In this document: positions 51,195-64,000 of the stretch, one piece after another | How positions within the stretch are numbered: the stretch's first letter is position 1 | Layout: each line of letters starts with the position of its first letter | Assembly (NCBI GenBank): GCA_000231825.2 | Contig: JH720324.1 | Coordinates: 865,141 to 929,140, forward strand | Length of the DNA stretch: 64,000 nucleotides | DNA from: Tetrahymena elliotti 4EA | Lineage: Eukaryota > Ciliophora > Oligohymenophorea > Hymenostomatida > Tetrahymenidae | Direction: 5' to 3' | Program-made: the position numbers and the translations under genes | Notes under the pieces: model-generated | Database searches by the model: none | The model's input: the letters and a program-made list of their open reading frames with translations, nothing else | Told to the model about the DNA's origin: nothing

Positions 51195-52495
51195 ATGGCT
51201 GAAGAAAAATTAGACCATCAATAGGATTAAACTGTAAATTTTTTTTAATGAATAAGTACCATTAAAATATATTTTAAATGTGTAAAAAAATATTATCAGA
51301 ATGAAGAAAATAGCAAATTTAAACTTAATCTAAACTTAATGTAAAACTAAAATATGAGAAGAGAAAACAAATATATAAAAATGTTTATAAAGGTATAAAG
51401 ACTTAGATAATAATTCACTCAAAGAGCATTTATCTAATTTACCAGAAAGAAGAGAGTTAATTGAAGAAGTTGATATTGATTTAAGGTTATTTTAATTGTA
51501 ATTTCAGTTAATAAAAATCATCTTATTAAACAGAGTAAACTGCATTGGAGGCTAAGGATATAATCTTATTGGTTAAGAACTTTCTAGTTTTGGAGCTAAA
51601 AAAATATCTTTGATTTTAGCGTATAAATTAAAAACTTAACATTAGTAAATATTATTTTAGTAATAATTAACCAGGTGATTTCAGTAGTTTGTTTTCAGAT
51701 TAACTTGTAAGATCTAATTAAATATAAGACATAACACTTGATCTAGGGTATTTAACAAATTAAGAAATTAAGTATAAATCTTTACACTTATTATAATAAT
51801 TAGAAGAAACCAAATGACAGATGAATAAGTTTAACTTCTTTTAGCTAAAATTTCCAAAATAATTAATTTGTAAAGCCTAAATCTAATATTAAAGTAATTA
51901 AATTAAATTAAAATATTAACCTGAAATTATTTTTTTTTACTTAAGGAAAAACTCAATCAGAGAAGAAGGAATAAAAGCTATTTCAGAGTTCAAAAATCTA
52001 ACTAATTTAAAAGTTTTAAAATTAGATATTTCGTAAAATAAATATCTTTACTATTTATAATTAATATTAAATGATAAAAAAAGATTTAATTCTCTCTAAG
52101 AAAAAGCAATACAACATATAGGTGATGCTTTATCAAAAATGTTTTTGCAGAATTTAGAATTGAATATTTAGTAAAACATCTTACTACATTTTAAAGATTA
52201 TTAATTTTAAGAAAGATAAAATTAGATTAAAGAGACGGGCTTAATAATCTTATTAAGATCATTTAGTAAAATGGAGTTCCTAAGATATTTGAAATTGAAT
52301 TACCAGTAATAATTATTTAAATACACTAAACAAAATTATAATTTAAAAAAATTATTTTAAAAGGAAAATTGGTAAAAAGGAGCAGAACAAAGCATTTAAA
52401 TTATAGAAAAATTATTATTTGTGCAAAAGTAAAAGAATTGTTATGTTTATAATAAATTATTGAAAGTATTTATGTTACTTATCAAAAAGAGGTGA
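51195..52495 (+). CDS. Leucine-rich-repeat protein 3, one repeat per exon
   Basis: Starts MAEEKLDHQQDQT (exon 51195-51233), then an exon from about 51364 (acceptor GAAGAG) containing LPERRELIEEVDIDLR. LRR exons follow: NCIGGQGYNLIGQELSSFGA, GDFSSLFSDQL with ITLDLG, NSIREEGIKAISEF with LKVLKLDIS (51946-52032, 87 nt), NSLQEKAIQHIGDALSKM with LELNI, and NQIKETGLIILLRSFSKM with YLKLNY. The last exon WQKGAEQSIQIIEKLL ends LLIKKR at TGA 52493. The introns whose donors I could place in the repeat region fall in phase 2 just after the LxLxL strand, as in the other two LRR genes here. Some internal borders are provisional. Function unknown. Confidence 0.72.
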
Positions 52496-52948
52496 AAATC
52501 GCTTTTTTTAACCAAAAATAATTAATTTGCGTAATTGAAACGAAAGGGAATAATTTCTTATCTTACAATAAATCAGTAACTTTAACATTAATTGAGAAAA
52601 ATAAAAATAATATAAGAAAACAATCAAGCACTCTTTTTTTCCTTTTACAAAATATTAAGCGAAATTTTGTTTAATTTATTAAAGTACCCTTTTAAGTAAA
52701 TAAAACCTCTTTGATCTAAACAAATTATTTAGCTTACTGTGTTAAGGACTTAAATAGATCGCATCGCATATTTTTAAACGTCAAAATAAATATGACTATC
52801 ATCATTACTTTATCTTATGAATTGTGGTCAAATTACTTTTCCAATTTTCCAGTTCTACATTATATTTAAGAATTTTTAACAATTATATTTTTGGTAAAAA
52901 TAACAAATTATATTTACTTCTGATAGAGCAACAAAAATAAGTGAAATA
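52496..52948. other. Intergenic
   Basis: Presumed promoter of the giant gene. AT-rich; a slightly GC-richer patch ATCGCATCGCATATTTTT at 52759 has no recognised meaning. No ORF. Confidence 0.55.
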
Positions 52949-55900
52949 ATGATTAAGATATTACTGATTGCTATAACTTATTGGCTTCTATTATTACTTT
53001 AAAAGGGAAGAGTAAAAGGAGCCTAATGTCCCTAGATTTAATCCTAGTATTGTAAGATCAACATGTTTTAATGATGATCATATAATTTATTTAAATAAAA
53101 ATAAAGTTGCAATGTATCAGAATAATTACATCATCTCGAATTATTTAAAGATACCAAAAACAAATATAGTCTTGATCAATACAGGAATGATTAGTAGTGA
53201 TATGAGCTTTAGTATAACTGGAAGTTATATCTATTATATGGATATTTCATATTCAGAAGATAATATTATAAATGCTATCTAGCGTAAGTTTCTAAACAAG
53301 TGAAAATTAACCCTCAAGTTCTATTTTTTAATAAAGCTGATTAAACTATTATAAAGATGGAATATATAGAAGAAATCAATAAGATATTAGCTATTACTTA
53401 TTACTAAGTAATTATCGCAGATATTTATACACTTAAAGCAGAGAAAAATCTAATAATGGATGTTACATCTTCCCTCTTTCTCATTAAAAATACTAATTTA
53501 GCTTTAGTTTCATAGCGTAAGTGTTAAACTAATTTGATTGATACTATAACACTAACATAAGTTCTATCTCTTGATATTTGCTAATACACTACCGATCAGA
53601 ATAACCAAATAATTTTTTCGAAAGGTTATAAGTTGTAAAGTGGGTTATTTTTTTTTGCAGTGTTAGATTATCAAGGTTTTTAAACATGGTTTTTAGATCA
53701 AACTTCTTAAAAAGTTAAATTTAGTGGATATTTAGATTAACCATGTAAGTTATTTATTCTATCATATTTAATTAATCAAAAAATTTTTATTGGAAAAATA
53801 ATTAGAAATTTGGGATTTCACTTATTCTGATATAGAAATACATGATAAATATGATATCTTATTTGTCACAGGATCTAACAATTTCATTAATGTTCTTTAG
53901 ATTATGGAGGGAATGACATTTAAGATTATAAAAAGCTTTCGTAAAATAATATTCATATTCTTTTAATTATTCAATTTTTAATTAAAATAGAACTTTCTGA
54001 TTCCTATTATAAGTTAATAAATATTCAATTTTTAAGATCTGAGTCTTAAGAATACATTTATTTGAGTGATGAGTATCAAGTTTACAGATTAGATTTTTAG
54101 ATAACTTTCAATCCAACAAATAACTAATTTGAAATAGACTTTTCTAATTTAGATTCGTCAGGATAATGGATAACCAATGGATATCAAGTAAATTAATGGT
54201 ACTATATGGCTGAAACTAATTAGCTAATAATTCCACTTCAAAACCCTTATTTATATAACTAAACATATACATAAATATTTGATATATCGACTAGCACTTT
54301 TTCTTAAAGATAGTGTAAATAAATTATTTATTTTTTTAAAAATTAAAATAAAACATTAAATTAAAATTTCAACACTTTTTTTTTCAATAAAAATAAAATT
54401 TACAACTTTAAATATATAGATTGTTTGACAACTTCATTTACTAAGATATATTAAGCAGAAATAAATTAAGAGTCTTACTATGTTTCTACATAATAAGAAT
54501 ATTTATTTTTAGCTAAAGACGTTTTCAGTGGAAATGGAATGAAATTTATAGAAAACAGAGTTGCAACTATGTCTTAAATTAATAGTTTTATCTAATATAA
54601 GAATTGCTAAGACTGTTTTCTTAACTAGATTGATGGAGATATGATTACCTTCAACAAATTAAATGATCAACAAAATTGTGTAATTCTTTAAATAATTTAA
54701 CTTTTAAACAATTCTGAAAATATTTTTTAAAATATAGGGTGCTATTGTATTATCATTTTACGGATTGGATCATAACCAAATTAATTTTAATGCTGAAGCC
54801 TATTATGATGGCTAAAGCTCTTATTGGGTTATATTTGGTATAAGTAATAAAAAAAATAAAGAGAGGTTTTTATTTTTAATTATAGACGTGTGCTAATATG
54901 TTTATAAAAAACTAGTAGTTCCAAATGATTCAGATGATAATTTAAATGAAACTAGTTATGCATTATATTCTGATACAAATAAGTAAATTATAGGTCTTGA
55001 CGTTCTTGGTAATGTCTATACATGGGATTCTTAAAATATAGATACATTTGTAGGGCAAAAAAAGATAAGTAATTTTTTTTAAACTTTCAAAAAACAATTT
55101 TTATTAAAGATGATTTCTTAAAAATAGCTTAATACGAGTGCTTAAACTCTCCAATAGGTTAAATATACTAAAATAAAGATCAAATATTTTTGATAATTGT
55201 TTGCTCAGATTTTTAAGTGATTAGTTTTAATCTTTAAAATGGGGACACGTAGCTTCTTGATAAGCTAAAATCAATACCAAATCATATCAATTCATTTGAA
55301 AGTATTTAGTTAATGGGATTTGGAGATAAACTAACTAGTGAAATTTACTTGTATAAATTCGATGAAACAAATGGCTAGTTTAACATTTTTATGAGGTTTG
55401 TTTCTAAACAGACAAGAGATTAGTCAATCAACTTAAGTTTCATAGCCAATACTAAAGTTTTATGGATCTAGTACAGATATAGTAATATTTATATACCTAT
55501 TGAACAGTGCTTATAAGATGTTAATGATTGTCTTAGCTGTTAAATGGATTTCTATTTTAATACAGATGAAAATTAACTACCAGATAATTCATATGGAAAA
55601 GGTACATCAGACTCTCCATTCAAATCTTCTAAGGAATTAATGACCTCATTTTTATTAGTAAGTTAAATTTCTTATTATTTTTTATAAACATTTTATTAAA
55701 AAAAGATGCAACAATACAGTCAGCTTATTGATGGAGTGAAGGAAATTAATGTTAATTTTTATATTGATCCCTCAAATATAATGATCTTCTATTAAGAACT
55801 GTTAAATATTTCTTTTGGTGGTTTGGTTAATCTAAATCTCATAAATATAAATGAATAAATCTAAGCCAATCTAACTGCATTTAGCTTATTAGTGTTTCCT

Positions 55901-58900
55901 TCTCTTTAGTCTTTGTAATTAAAAAATATTTTAATAATTTACAACATAACTGAAGATTAACCTAAATGCGGCTTACAATTTGATAATGTTTAAGTAGTAT
56001 CAATAGATAATCTCAATTTGATTTCTAATATTAAATCTATAATATGTTACTAGATTACAGTAAACAACTCTATACTGACTTTATCAAATATAAACATTGC
56101 AGATTAAGATTTTTCAAATTACAATTCAATAATAAATGTCTCTGATTCAAACAATGTAAAATTTTTAGAATCCTTTTATTCAAAAAATCTTTAAATTAAA
56201 TAATTTTATTTCAATTATTAAATTTGAAGAAATTTGATAACGTAGCAAGATATCCATTCAATTTACAAAGATTGAATATCATTAAAATTTATTTATTTAT
56301 ATTTTTTAAGAATATTTTTTTGAACTAAAAGATAACTTTAAATAATTTTTAATTGAGCAAAAGCATCTTGGGCAAAAACTTTTCAATTCTAAAATAGACT
56401 AATGATGTCAAGGTATTTATAAATTAGTCTAAAATTTTAAATAATAAGTGTAGTATTAGCAGTTAGTCAAGTGACTCTTCAACAACAGGTTACTTGTTTT
56501 AAGCAAGCTAATTTGAAGTTAAAGATATGAAGATAATAAAGAATAGTTTTTGTGATAAAACAATATTCTCTACAGTAACGAGTATTAGTTAAAATAACTA
56601 CCAATTTATATTTGAAGATGTGATAATAGAGTCTAATTCATTTTAAACAATAGCTTCTTATCTATTCTTTAATGCTATTTACTATTTTAATTTACTTCCA
56701 ATGCACTCTCTTGAAATGAAGAATATTGTAGTTTAAGATAATTCTTATACTCCTGGTTCAATAAGTACTTCTGATACTCAAGCATAAACCATTTCTTTGA
56801 TATAAATCAATAAATTACAAAACATAAATATTTAAAAAATTATTTTTTAAAATCATATCGAAATAGCATTTGCTTCTATAACTTAATCGAAAAATGCTGC
56901 TTTATAAAACATAACATGTTCAAATGATTAAAGTACATAAAGTACTTTAACTTAGAGATAATATGCTGGCTGTTTCTAATTTGAAGATGTCAATTAATTA
57001 AGCATAGACATATTCAATTCAAGTTATATTGATGCAACTGATAACTCTATCTTAAGCATAATAAATCAGAACTATGAGAAAAATTAAATTACTCTTTCAA
57101 ATGTAGAGGTTTTTAATTGTCTTTTCTAATAAACGAAAGTGTATTCCTCTGCTAATTCAATATATATTTCATCCCTTTATTACACTTAAGTATAAATTAC
57201 AGATTCTTACTTCCATGATAATTAATTGAATGGCCTTGTTAATTCAGAAATGCAGTCAACTACAGCAGTTCAGATACTGAATTCGGGAGGAGACATATCA
57301 CTTTATAAAAATACTTTTAGTAACTCTAAATCAAATTCACAATACAACTTTTTGTATTTCTAGAGTAACAGTACTGAAATTAAAAATTGCAATTTTACTA
57401 ATTCTTCATTCGATCTTTCAGATTCTAACAAAATGTTTAAGTAATAAGGAGGGTTCTTAAGGGTTAAAACAGATTAATTGATAATTAATAATACAAATTT
57501 TTCAAATTCAACATCAAAAATAGGGTCTTTTGTATACATTGAACCATTAAGTTTGAAAATGTTTGTATAAGTGAACTACTCATCTTTTTCCTAAGGGTAT
57601 TCAATTATTGATGGAGCAGCAATTTATCTGAATCCTTAGGACACACTTTTTTCTTTATCATTTAATTTTTGTAATTTTACTGATATTTATTCAAACTCAT
57701 CAGATTCTAAAAGTCTTTCAATTGGGTACTTTATTTTTTTTAAAATTCTTTAATCTTATCTTTAATGATTTATTTAGATCTTCTCAGATTGTTGGCTAAA
57801 GCAAATTGAATTAGATAGAATTAAATTATGTTAATGTTTTGAATTCATTCGGAAACAGTAATTCTGCATTTTTAAATGCAGCTAGCTGTCAGATAAACAC
57901 TTAAAATTTAACTGTGAGTCAAAACTAGAATAAGTAAATAATAAATTTATTTGATGGGAATAAGCTCTTTTAAACAGCAACTTTTTAAGTTTAGAATTCT
58001 CAAATAAGCATTTAAAATTTAACCTTTAACAATATAAGAATGAAACTTTATTCTGCTTCTCCTCTTCTTATGAGTGCTACCTCGACTAACATAATAATTT
58101 AAAATTCTTAGATTTATGATAATTATTTTTCTTAAAGTTTGATTGATTTAACTTCGGGTTAGTTGGATATTTAAAATACCTAATTTAATAACATATAATA
58201 ATTCATACCCCAATCTAGAATTTTAATAGATTCAACTTAAAATGCAATTAATTCATACAATTCTATTATAAGAATTTCAAACTCTAGCTTAAGAATATTT
58301 GAAAATACAGCTTTTAGCAGTATAATTTGTCTTTCTAACTGTTATGGTTCATCTATAGTTAGTTATTATTCAACTATAATTATCTAAGACAGTCGCTTTG
58401 TTGATTCATAGGTATTAATATTAAGTAAATATTATAAATAAAAATATTTTAATTATTTCTAGGCATTTAATGGGGGAGCTATATCTTTGTTTGGTCTAAA
58501 TTCTAATAAAAATACTATTGAAAATACTTAATTTATTAACAATTTAGTTAGTTAAAATGGAGGAGCCTTCTATTTACAAGCAAATCAATAAGATGTAACT
58601 GATTTCATTTATTAATTCATACAATCGCTTATTAATATTTTCATTTTTTAAAAGGTATTCTTATTGAAATTTGAGAACTGCAAATTTACTCAAAATAAAG
58701 CTTAGTAAGGGTATGGCGGTGCAATATATGTTAATTCACAAGCAACAGATGCTTCATCTTAGCAACTTAATTTGGTAAACAGTTAAATTTATGAAAACAA
58801 AGCCTTAATAGCTGGTGGAATATACAATTAAGGTATAAAGCCTCTAATTGATTCTAATTCTTAAATAAACTAAAATGTAGCAGAATATTATGGTTCAGAT

Positions 58901-61772
58901 AAATTTTCTTATCCATAAGAGTTATTTTTAGTAAATGAAGAAAATTTCTCAATCCCAAATAATTAAAATGGCCCAAAAATAATCTTAGATGATTTTAAAA
59001 GTGGCGATACTCTTCCAGATTTTATTTTTTAGCTTAGAGATGAAAATTAGAAAGTTGTTGTGTAGTTACAAGGATAATAACTGAATGCAGAAATCAAAGC
59101 CAATAATAATTTATCCTTTAAAGGAGATACAAAAGTTTATATTGAGCCATAAAAAAATGTTTTTATTTTTAACTAAATTGGTTTAATTGGCATTCCTGGA
59201 AAAAGTTCTGATATCGAATTTACTTCAGATTCTATAAAAGTGTTTAATCCAAATACTTAAAATTATGAATAGAATTATTCTTATTCTGTTTAGGTTAATT
59301 TTAGAAACTGTAAGTATGGTGAAATTAAAACATAATTTAGCAATAACTTTTATGAGTGTTAAGCTTGTCAAGAAGGTAAATACACTTTGGATTATTCTGG
59401 ATGTTACTCATGCCCAACAGGTGGTGAATGCACAAGAGGAGTGATATACTTAAAGCAAGGTTTCTGGAGAGAAGAACAATACAGCCCAGATATCATTGAG
59501 TGCACAAATAGAATAGAAAATTGTGTTGGTGACTCATATGGTAATGCTGTTTGTACTGAAGGAAATATAGGGCCATTATGTGAAGAGTGTGATGTAATAA
59601 TCATATGTTAGTATTAATAAAATTTATTTATATAATTTAATTATTGACAGATACATGGGATATATTGGAAAGATAGTTACACTAAAACAAGGAAGTTTGA
59701 GTGCATTTAGTGTAAGGATTCAAATCACAATTTATGGAAAATTATTTGTTCATCTCTATGGATATTTTTTGTTGTGCTTCTCACTGTAAGAAGGGAGAAA
59801 AAAACTCAAAGGCTGAGAGTTCTACTGAATGCATTCTACAAAAAAAATATTTATACTTTTATGAATAGAAAAAAGATGCTTTTATTTGAGTAAAAATCTA
59901 AAATTTATATTAAGATTTTTATAAACTACATTCAAATTGTCTCTGCCGCAGTCTCATTCAATTTAAATGTTGGAGCATGTAAATATTTTAAATTCATTTA
60001 TTTTATCTGACTCAGTTTAATGGTTTTAGGCTATTTTTAATTTGACAGAATTTCATTCAAAAATTAAATTAAAAATAATATAAAAGATGTTGTAGAAGTA
60101 GTTTCTTATTTTGGAGTTCCTATATCAACATCAGTTGATTATTTAGAATGTGTACTTAAAGATCTTTAGATAGACATTCCTATAATATATCTGAAATTGA
60201 TTGTTTCTTTAATCATGCCAATACTGATTTTTTTTATTTACTTGATATATGAAGTAATTGTGTAAAAGTGTAAGTATAAATCAAAGCATTTCTTTTCTTA
60301 CTCAGTTTATACAGCTTATATATTTTTGTTTATCTATTTGTAACCTGATTTGGTTTCTTAGATGATAGGACTTCTTTCTTGTAGAGAAATAGGAAAAACT
60401 AAATACATACTTGCTAACATGAATTATGAGTGTTACACTGATACATACCAATACTATAGTTTAGCCTTGGTTCTACCTATTTTGATATTGTGGGTTATTA
60501 TTGTGCCTACCATACTGTTTTTTAAGATTTATTCTTCATAAAGAAAGAGTGGATTGAATTTTATAAAAACAAACCTAAAATATGGTTTCTTATTCTAAGA
60601 ATATAAAGACTAATTATATTTGTGGGAATTCATTAAAATAATACAAAAAATTGTGATAATAATGATTCTAAACTTTTATTCTTAGGTTGTTTTGGTGAAA
60701 GGTATCTTAATCTATTTATTAATCTTGTTTTATGGAGTACTAACATCTAAATTCAAGCCTTATTAATTAGACTAATTGAATAAAATAGATCATTACTCAA
60801 CTTAAATATGTGCATTTACATTCCTTCTTTGCGTTTTTATCAATAACAATGAATATAGGTATTTCTAAGTTGGATGCTTTATAATTATAATTTTAATTAA
60901 TTTATTCTTTATTGGATACCTTTCAATGAGAATAGTCAAAGAAAAATATAATTAAGTCCTCAATATATTGTATAAAACTTTTGAATCATATCCTAAAATA
61001 CAAAAATGCTTCAAAAAAAGAAAGATGAAAATTAATCCTACTTTGAAACAAAAAATAAGGTCATCTTTACTGGAGCTTTAAAAAATGAATAAAGCTTAAA
61101 TTTAAGATATTCTTTTATCAATGAGAAATACAAAAACATGTAATATTCTTTTCTGAATCATTTTAAATTTCTTATTATTCTTTAAATAAAAGCTTAAAAT
61201 AATCAAAGTGAAAAGGAAGATTAAAATAGCTCTAAATAAGAACATGATAATCCTTTTCTTAGAGACTTAAGCCCATCAAAGTAGCTAGATTCTATACCAA
61301 ATAGTCATAGATAGATGCTAAGTATTGAAACTGATAGTTCTAATCTTATTCCTTAACTGATAAACAATTAAACAGAAAGTAATATTAAAAATACACATAT
61401 CTATAATATTTAATTGATATTTTTTACATTAAATTAGGGCTTTATAATAGCTAAAAACCTAAATCGCTACTAAGCATAGAATAAAAACACATGTCAAGCA
61501 GTACAAAACCTATTAATAATAAATTTAAGATTTCTTACTTATAGGCATTAAGTGGTGATATATTGGAAGAGTCTTAAACAAAAGAAATTCAGGATAACAC
61601 TGCAATAGATAACAATAAAAAATTAAATGTTGCTATGAGTAATCAAGTTAAAGGCATACCTAAAAAAAAACATTCAACAGATGAAAAGAAAGAATTAGAA
61701 TTGATTAGAATTTCTTAAATTTAAAGTGATATTGAAAATGAAAAACATTAATAAAATTACTAAAATATTTGA
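52949..61772 (+). CDS. Giant beta-rich, cysteine-rich, multi-pass surface protein
   Basis: 8.8-kb multi-exon gene; about 2,600 aa estimated. The start MIKILLIAITYWLLLLLQ is a clear signal peptide, followed by a 55-nt intron (53052-53106, GTAAGATC donor) that restores the frame. Up to about 55.5 kb the protein is beta-rich with propeller-like blocks. From 55.9 to 59.1 kb it is Asn/Ser-rich with spaced N-x-F and I-x-N ladders, as in a right-handed beta-helix (pectin-lyase fold). Then come cysteine-rich modules: CQACQEGKYTLDYSGCYSCP, GGECTRGVIYLKQGFWREEQ, GNIGPLCEECD, and FECIQCK. About seven hydrophobic segments follow (59.74-61.0 kb; e.g. LIVSLIMPILIFFIYLIYEV, YYSLALVLPILILWVIIVP), and a Lys/Ser-rich cytosolic tail ends at TGA 61770. 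This layout matches a large ciliate family of putative adhesion/receptor proteins. Most intron borders were not fixed individually. Confidence 0.78.
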
Positions 61773-62672
61773 TTTCATTAAAATATATATTATTCACCAT
61801 AAATCTTTTTTTTAATTTTAAATAAATTATTTTTTATTTGTAATAATATTATAAATTTTTTCAAACTTTAACGATAAAATTTTTTGATTTCCGAGACTAT
61901 CATTTTAATAATTAATATTTTATTTAGCTTTTATAAGAAAATATGGACAAAAAATTTCAATTAATAAATTTTATTTCAATTATTATCTCGAAAATATATT
62001 TTTGAAAATGAATTTACTAATTTTTTATCAAAATTTTAATTTAAGTAATATTAATTCATTAAAGAATTTATTTTAAAATAATGATAAAGAAGTTTATGTA
62101 AAAATTTTTTTATAATCATAAAGGATAGAAGATATCTGGCTATAAATTTTATTTTAAAAATGTAATTTTTTCTTATTATTCTCAAATAATTTATTTTCTA
62201 AACTTTTCAAGTGATGGGGTTGATTTACATATTAATTGTCTTTAAATTATTCAATTATTTGAATATTTTATCTAAGTATCTCTTGTTTCTTTTAACAATT
62301 TTCTTTTTATGAAGGATTAAAAAAAGAAAATAAATAATGGTCTAATAGTTTTTCTTTAATAATGTAGATTTTTTATTCTGAAATAATTTGTTTTCTAGAA
62401 ATTTTTTAAGAGATGAGGTAAATTTGCATATTAATTGTCTTCAAATATTTTAAATAAGTAAAAAAAAATGTAAGATTAAAAATTACTTAATTATTTTATA
62501 TTACAATATAATCGATTTGATTATGACTGATTTTAACCATAATAATAATAATAATAATAATTAATCAATTAATTATCTTGAAATCTTTACATAAATTTTT
62601 AGGAATACAAGAATTGAATAATTATTTTTATAATTAATTTAGGAAATCTAATAAGAATTTGATTACTTTAAA
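61773..62672. other. Intergenic, AT-rich
   Basis: Between the giant gene and the last gene. Two loosely similar blocks (about 62160-62260 and 62370-62460) share TTATTTTCTA and CATATTAATTGTCTT motifs, suggesting an old duplication. Contains an AAT microsatellite. No ORF. Confidence 0.55.
62540..62562. repeat. AAT microsatellite
   Basis: About seven tandem AAT units in intergenic DNA. Confidence 0.9.
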
Positions 62673-63479
62673 ATGAATTAAAAATATCTAAATAGGCTTG
62701 AATTAGCCTTTAAAATTATTAGTGATCTAGTTGATTTGATCTTAACTATATTTTGCTTTGTTAAACTGCTAGGAACTTATAGCGAATGTGATAAATTTTA
62801 GGAATTTAGCTATGTAGATTAAACATAATGTACTGTTTAAAATAATTGCTCTTATTATTCTGCTAGCCCTCTTACTAGTCAGTAAATAAAAGATGAAAAT
62901 TGTTATTTAAATTACTAGCATGGATATCTAAAAATGGATATTACTTCAGGAAATACAGCTGTTTATTCTGTAATCGGAGTTTTAGCCCTTTAAACTTTGA
63001 TAAAAATATATCTTTATATAAATGTTAACATAAAGAGATATGCCAAATTAAAAATTACTTTCTTTGCTAATTTTATGCAGTTTACTCTAAATTGTGCTAA
63101 TTTTATTATGTCTACTGTCAACTGTGCCTCAATTTGTGCTTAAATGTCTCTTTCTGATTCATAGAATACAGCTTTATACTTTGCATCTGCAGGATTTGTT
63201 TGCTTGGTTTTACTTTTTATTTATGCAGTATAATATTGTTTCTGCTCGAAAGGAGAACCTGGTTGCTGTGATTACTTATTTATTTTTGGATGTCTCATAG
63301 CAGGAACAGTTTCATTTGATGTATCAGCTGGTATGATTCTTGCTTCGGACTCAACAATATTTCATATAGAAGTTCCTCTTAAAATACTACTTGTTTTTTA
63401 AATTTTAAAGAGTCTCTATGGGCTATACAAAATATTTACCATTAAGAAAAATAATGGAGATAGCTACAGTAAATTATGA
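62673..63479 (+). CDS. 268-aa multi-pass membrane protein, cysteine-rich
   Basis: Single exon of exactly 269 codons including TGA. Four to six hydrophobic segments: DLVDLILTIFCFVKLLG, VYSVIGVLALQTLIKIYLYI, ANFMQFTLNCANFIMSTVNC, AGFVCLVLLFIYAVQYCFC, DYLFIFGCLIAGTVSFDV and VPLKILLVFQILKSLYGLY. A first loop of about 60 residues holds several cysteines (SECDKFQEF, QCTVQNNCSYY, ENCYLNYQ), which suits an extracellular, disulphide-bonded loop in the manner of tetraspanin-like proteins, but no CCG motif is present. A second cysteine cluster CFCSKGEPGCCDY follows helix 4. I do not recognise a named family. It lies head-to-tail 900 bp after the giant surface protein gene. Confidence 0.82.
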
Positions 63480-64000
63480 ATAGAAAAGTAATAATGAAAA
63501 AACTAAAATATTATTTGTTTTTTTGAAAATTGTGTTAATAATACAAAGATATTCTTTATTATTTTTGAAATCAACACATGAAAAAAAAAATAGTTCATCA
63601 AATGAACAAAAAATATCATGAATTTTCTTTACTTTTTACTGAATAATTTTGTTATTTTTTTGAATATAATTTCTTTTATATTTCTATAAGCCTATAAGCA
63701 TTTAGATATTACATTTAATTGTACAAATATATTATCGAAATTGTAAAATATACTTATCCTTTTACCTTATCAAATCTAAATACAAATTTTAATTTTTCAA
63801 AATTAATTTTCTTTCATGATCCTCTTCACACTGGATTTTTTTTATCTTTCCTAAAAAATTTGTCAATCATATAATTTATTTTCTAGATATTTTTAAAACT
63901 AAAAAAACAAAATGTACGGTTACAAATATTAATAAAAAATTATTTAAAAAATATAATTCAAGCATTAAAATTAATTTCAAAATAAAAATGAATAAATGAG
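63480..64000. other. Intergenic to window end
   Basis: AT-rich, with a poly-A run near 63583. No ORF or element seen before the window ends. Confidence 0.55.

Noticed and set aside
59404..59604. 66-aa ORF on -
   Set aside because: Antisense to the cysteine-rich module of the giant surface protein.
1..64000. Many pseudogenes with premature stops
   Set aside because: The apparent stops are TAA/TAG codons at glutamine positions; TGA alone ends the frames, as in the ciliate nuclear code.
1..64000. tRNA genes, chromosome breakage sequence, transposon, CRISPR
   Set aside because: No B-box with a matching cloverleaf, no TAAACCAACCTCTTT-type site, no transposase or reverse transcriptase motif and no spaced repeat array were seen on either strand by eye.

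Overview
The window looks like nuclear DNA of an oligohymenophorean ciliate, most like Tetrahymena. In every gene TAA and TAG are read as glutamine and TGA is the only stop. The DNA is extremely AT-rich, introns are 37 to about 570 nt with GT/AG ends (longer than the ~25 nt of Paramecium), and several families are typical of ciliates. I cannot tell from the sequence alone whether this is macro- or micronuclear DNA. I saw no tRNA, rRNA, transposon, CRISPR array, telomeric tract or chromosome breakage site.

Fifteen protein genes were found. 0.4-9 kb: a leucine-rich-repeat (LRR) gene (+), a 3-hydroxyisobutyryl-CoA hydrolase-like gene (+) and an OFD1 basal-body gene (-). 9.7-21 kb: a single-exon VWA-Hint gene (-), an unknown gene (+) and a long EF-hand/WD40 gene of WDR49/CFAP337 type (+). 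21-29 kb: a membrane-anchored Dullard-type phosphatase (-), a MATE transporter (+) and a second LRR gene (+). 29.7-48.6 kb: three consecutive minus-strand genes, namely a 2,061-aa PAS transmembrane protein of TmcB-like type, a 1,375-aa predicted mitochondrial protein and an 805-aa polytopic membrane protein. 51-63.5 kb: a third LRR gene, an 8.8-kb gene for a giant beta-rich, cysteine-rich, multi-pass surface protein, and a small multi-pass membrane protein, all on +.

Several gene models were built by hand from splice sites and close exactly in frame over the full length: the hydrolase-like gene (412 aa), OFD1 (980), VWA-Hint (664), phosphatase (458), MATE (527), LRR gene 2 (342), PAS protein (2,061), mitochondrial protein (1,375), polytopic protein (805) and last gene (268). 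The 5' end of LRR gene 1, part of the WD40 gene, the unknown gene at 12.5 kb, and most internal introns of LRR gene 3 and the giant gene are not fully resolved.

The genes form no operon. Two themes recur. One is cilia: OFD1 and a CFAP337-type axonemal protein lie within 20 kb of each other. The other is membrane and surface proteins: PAS protein, polytopic protein, MATE, giant surface protein and small TM protein. The most striking pattern is that the three separate LRR genes share one architecture, in which each repeat is an exon and every resolved intron in the repeat region interrupts it in phase 2 at the same place.
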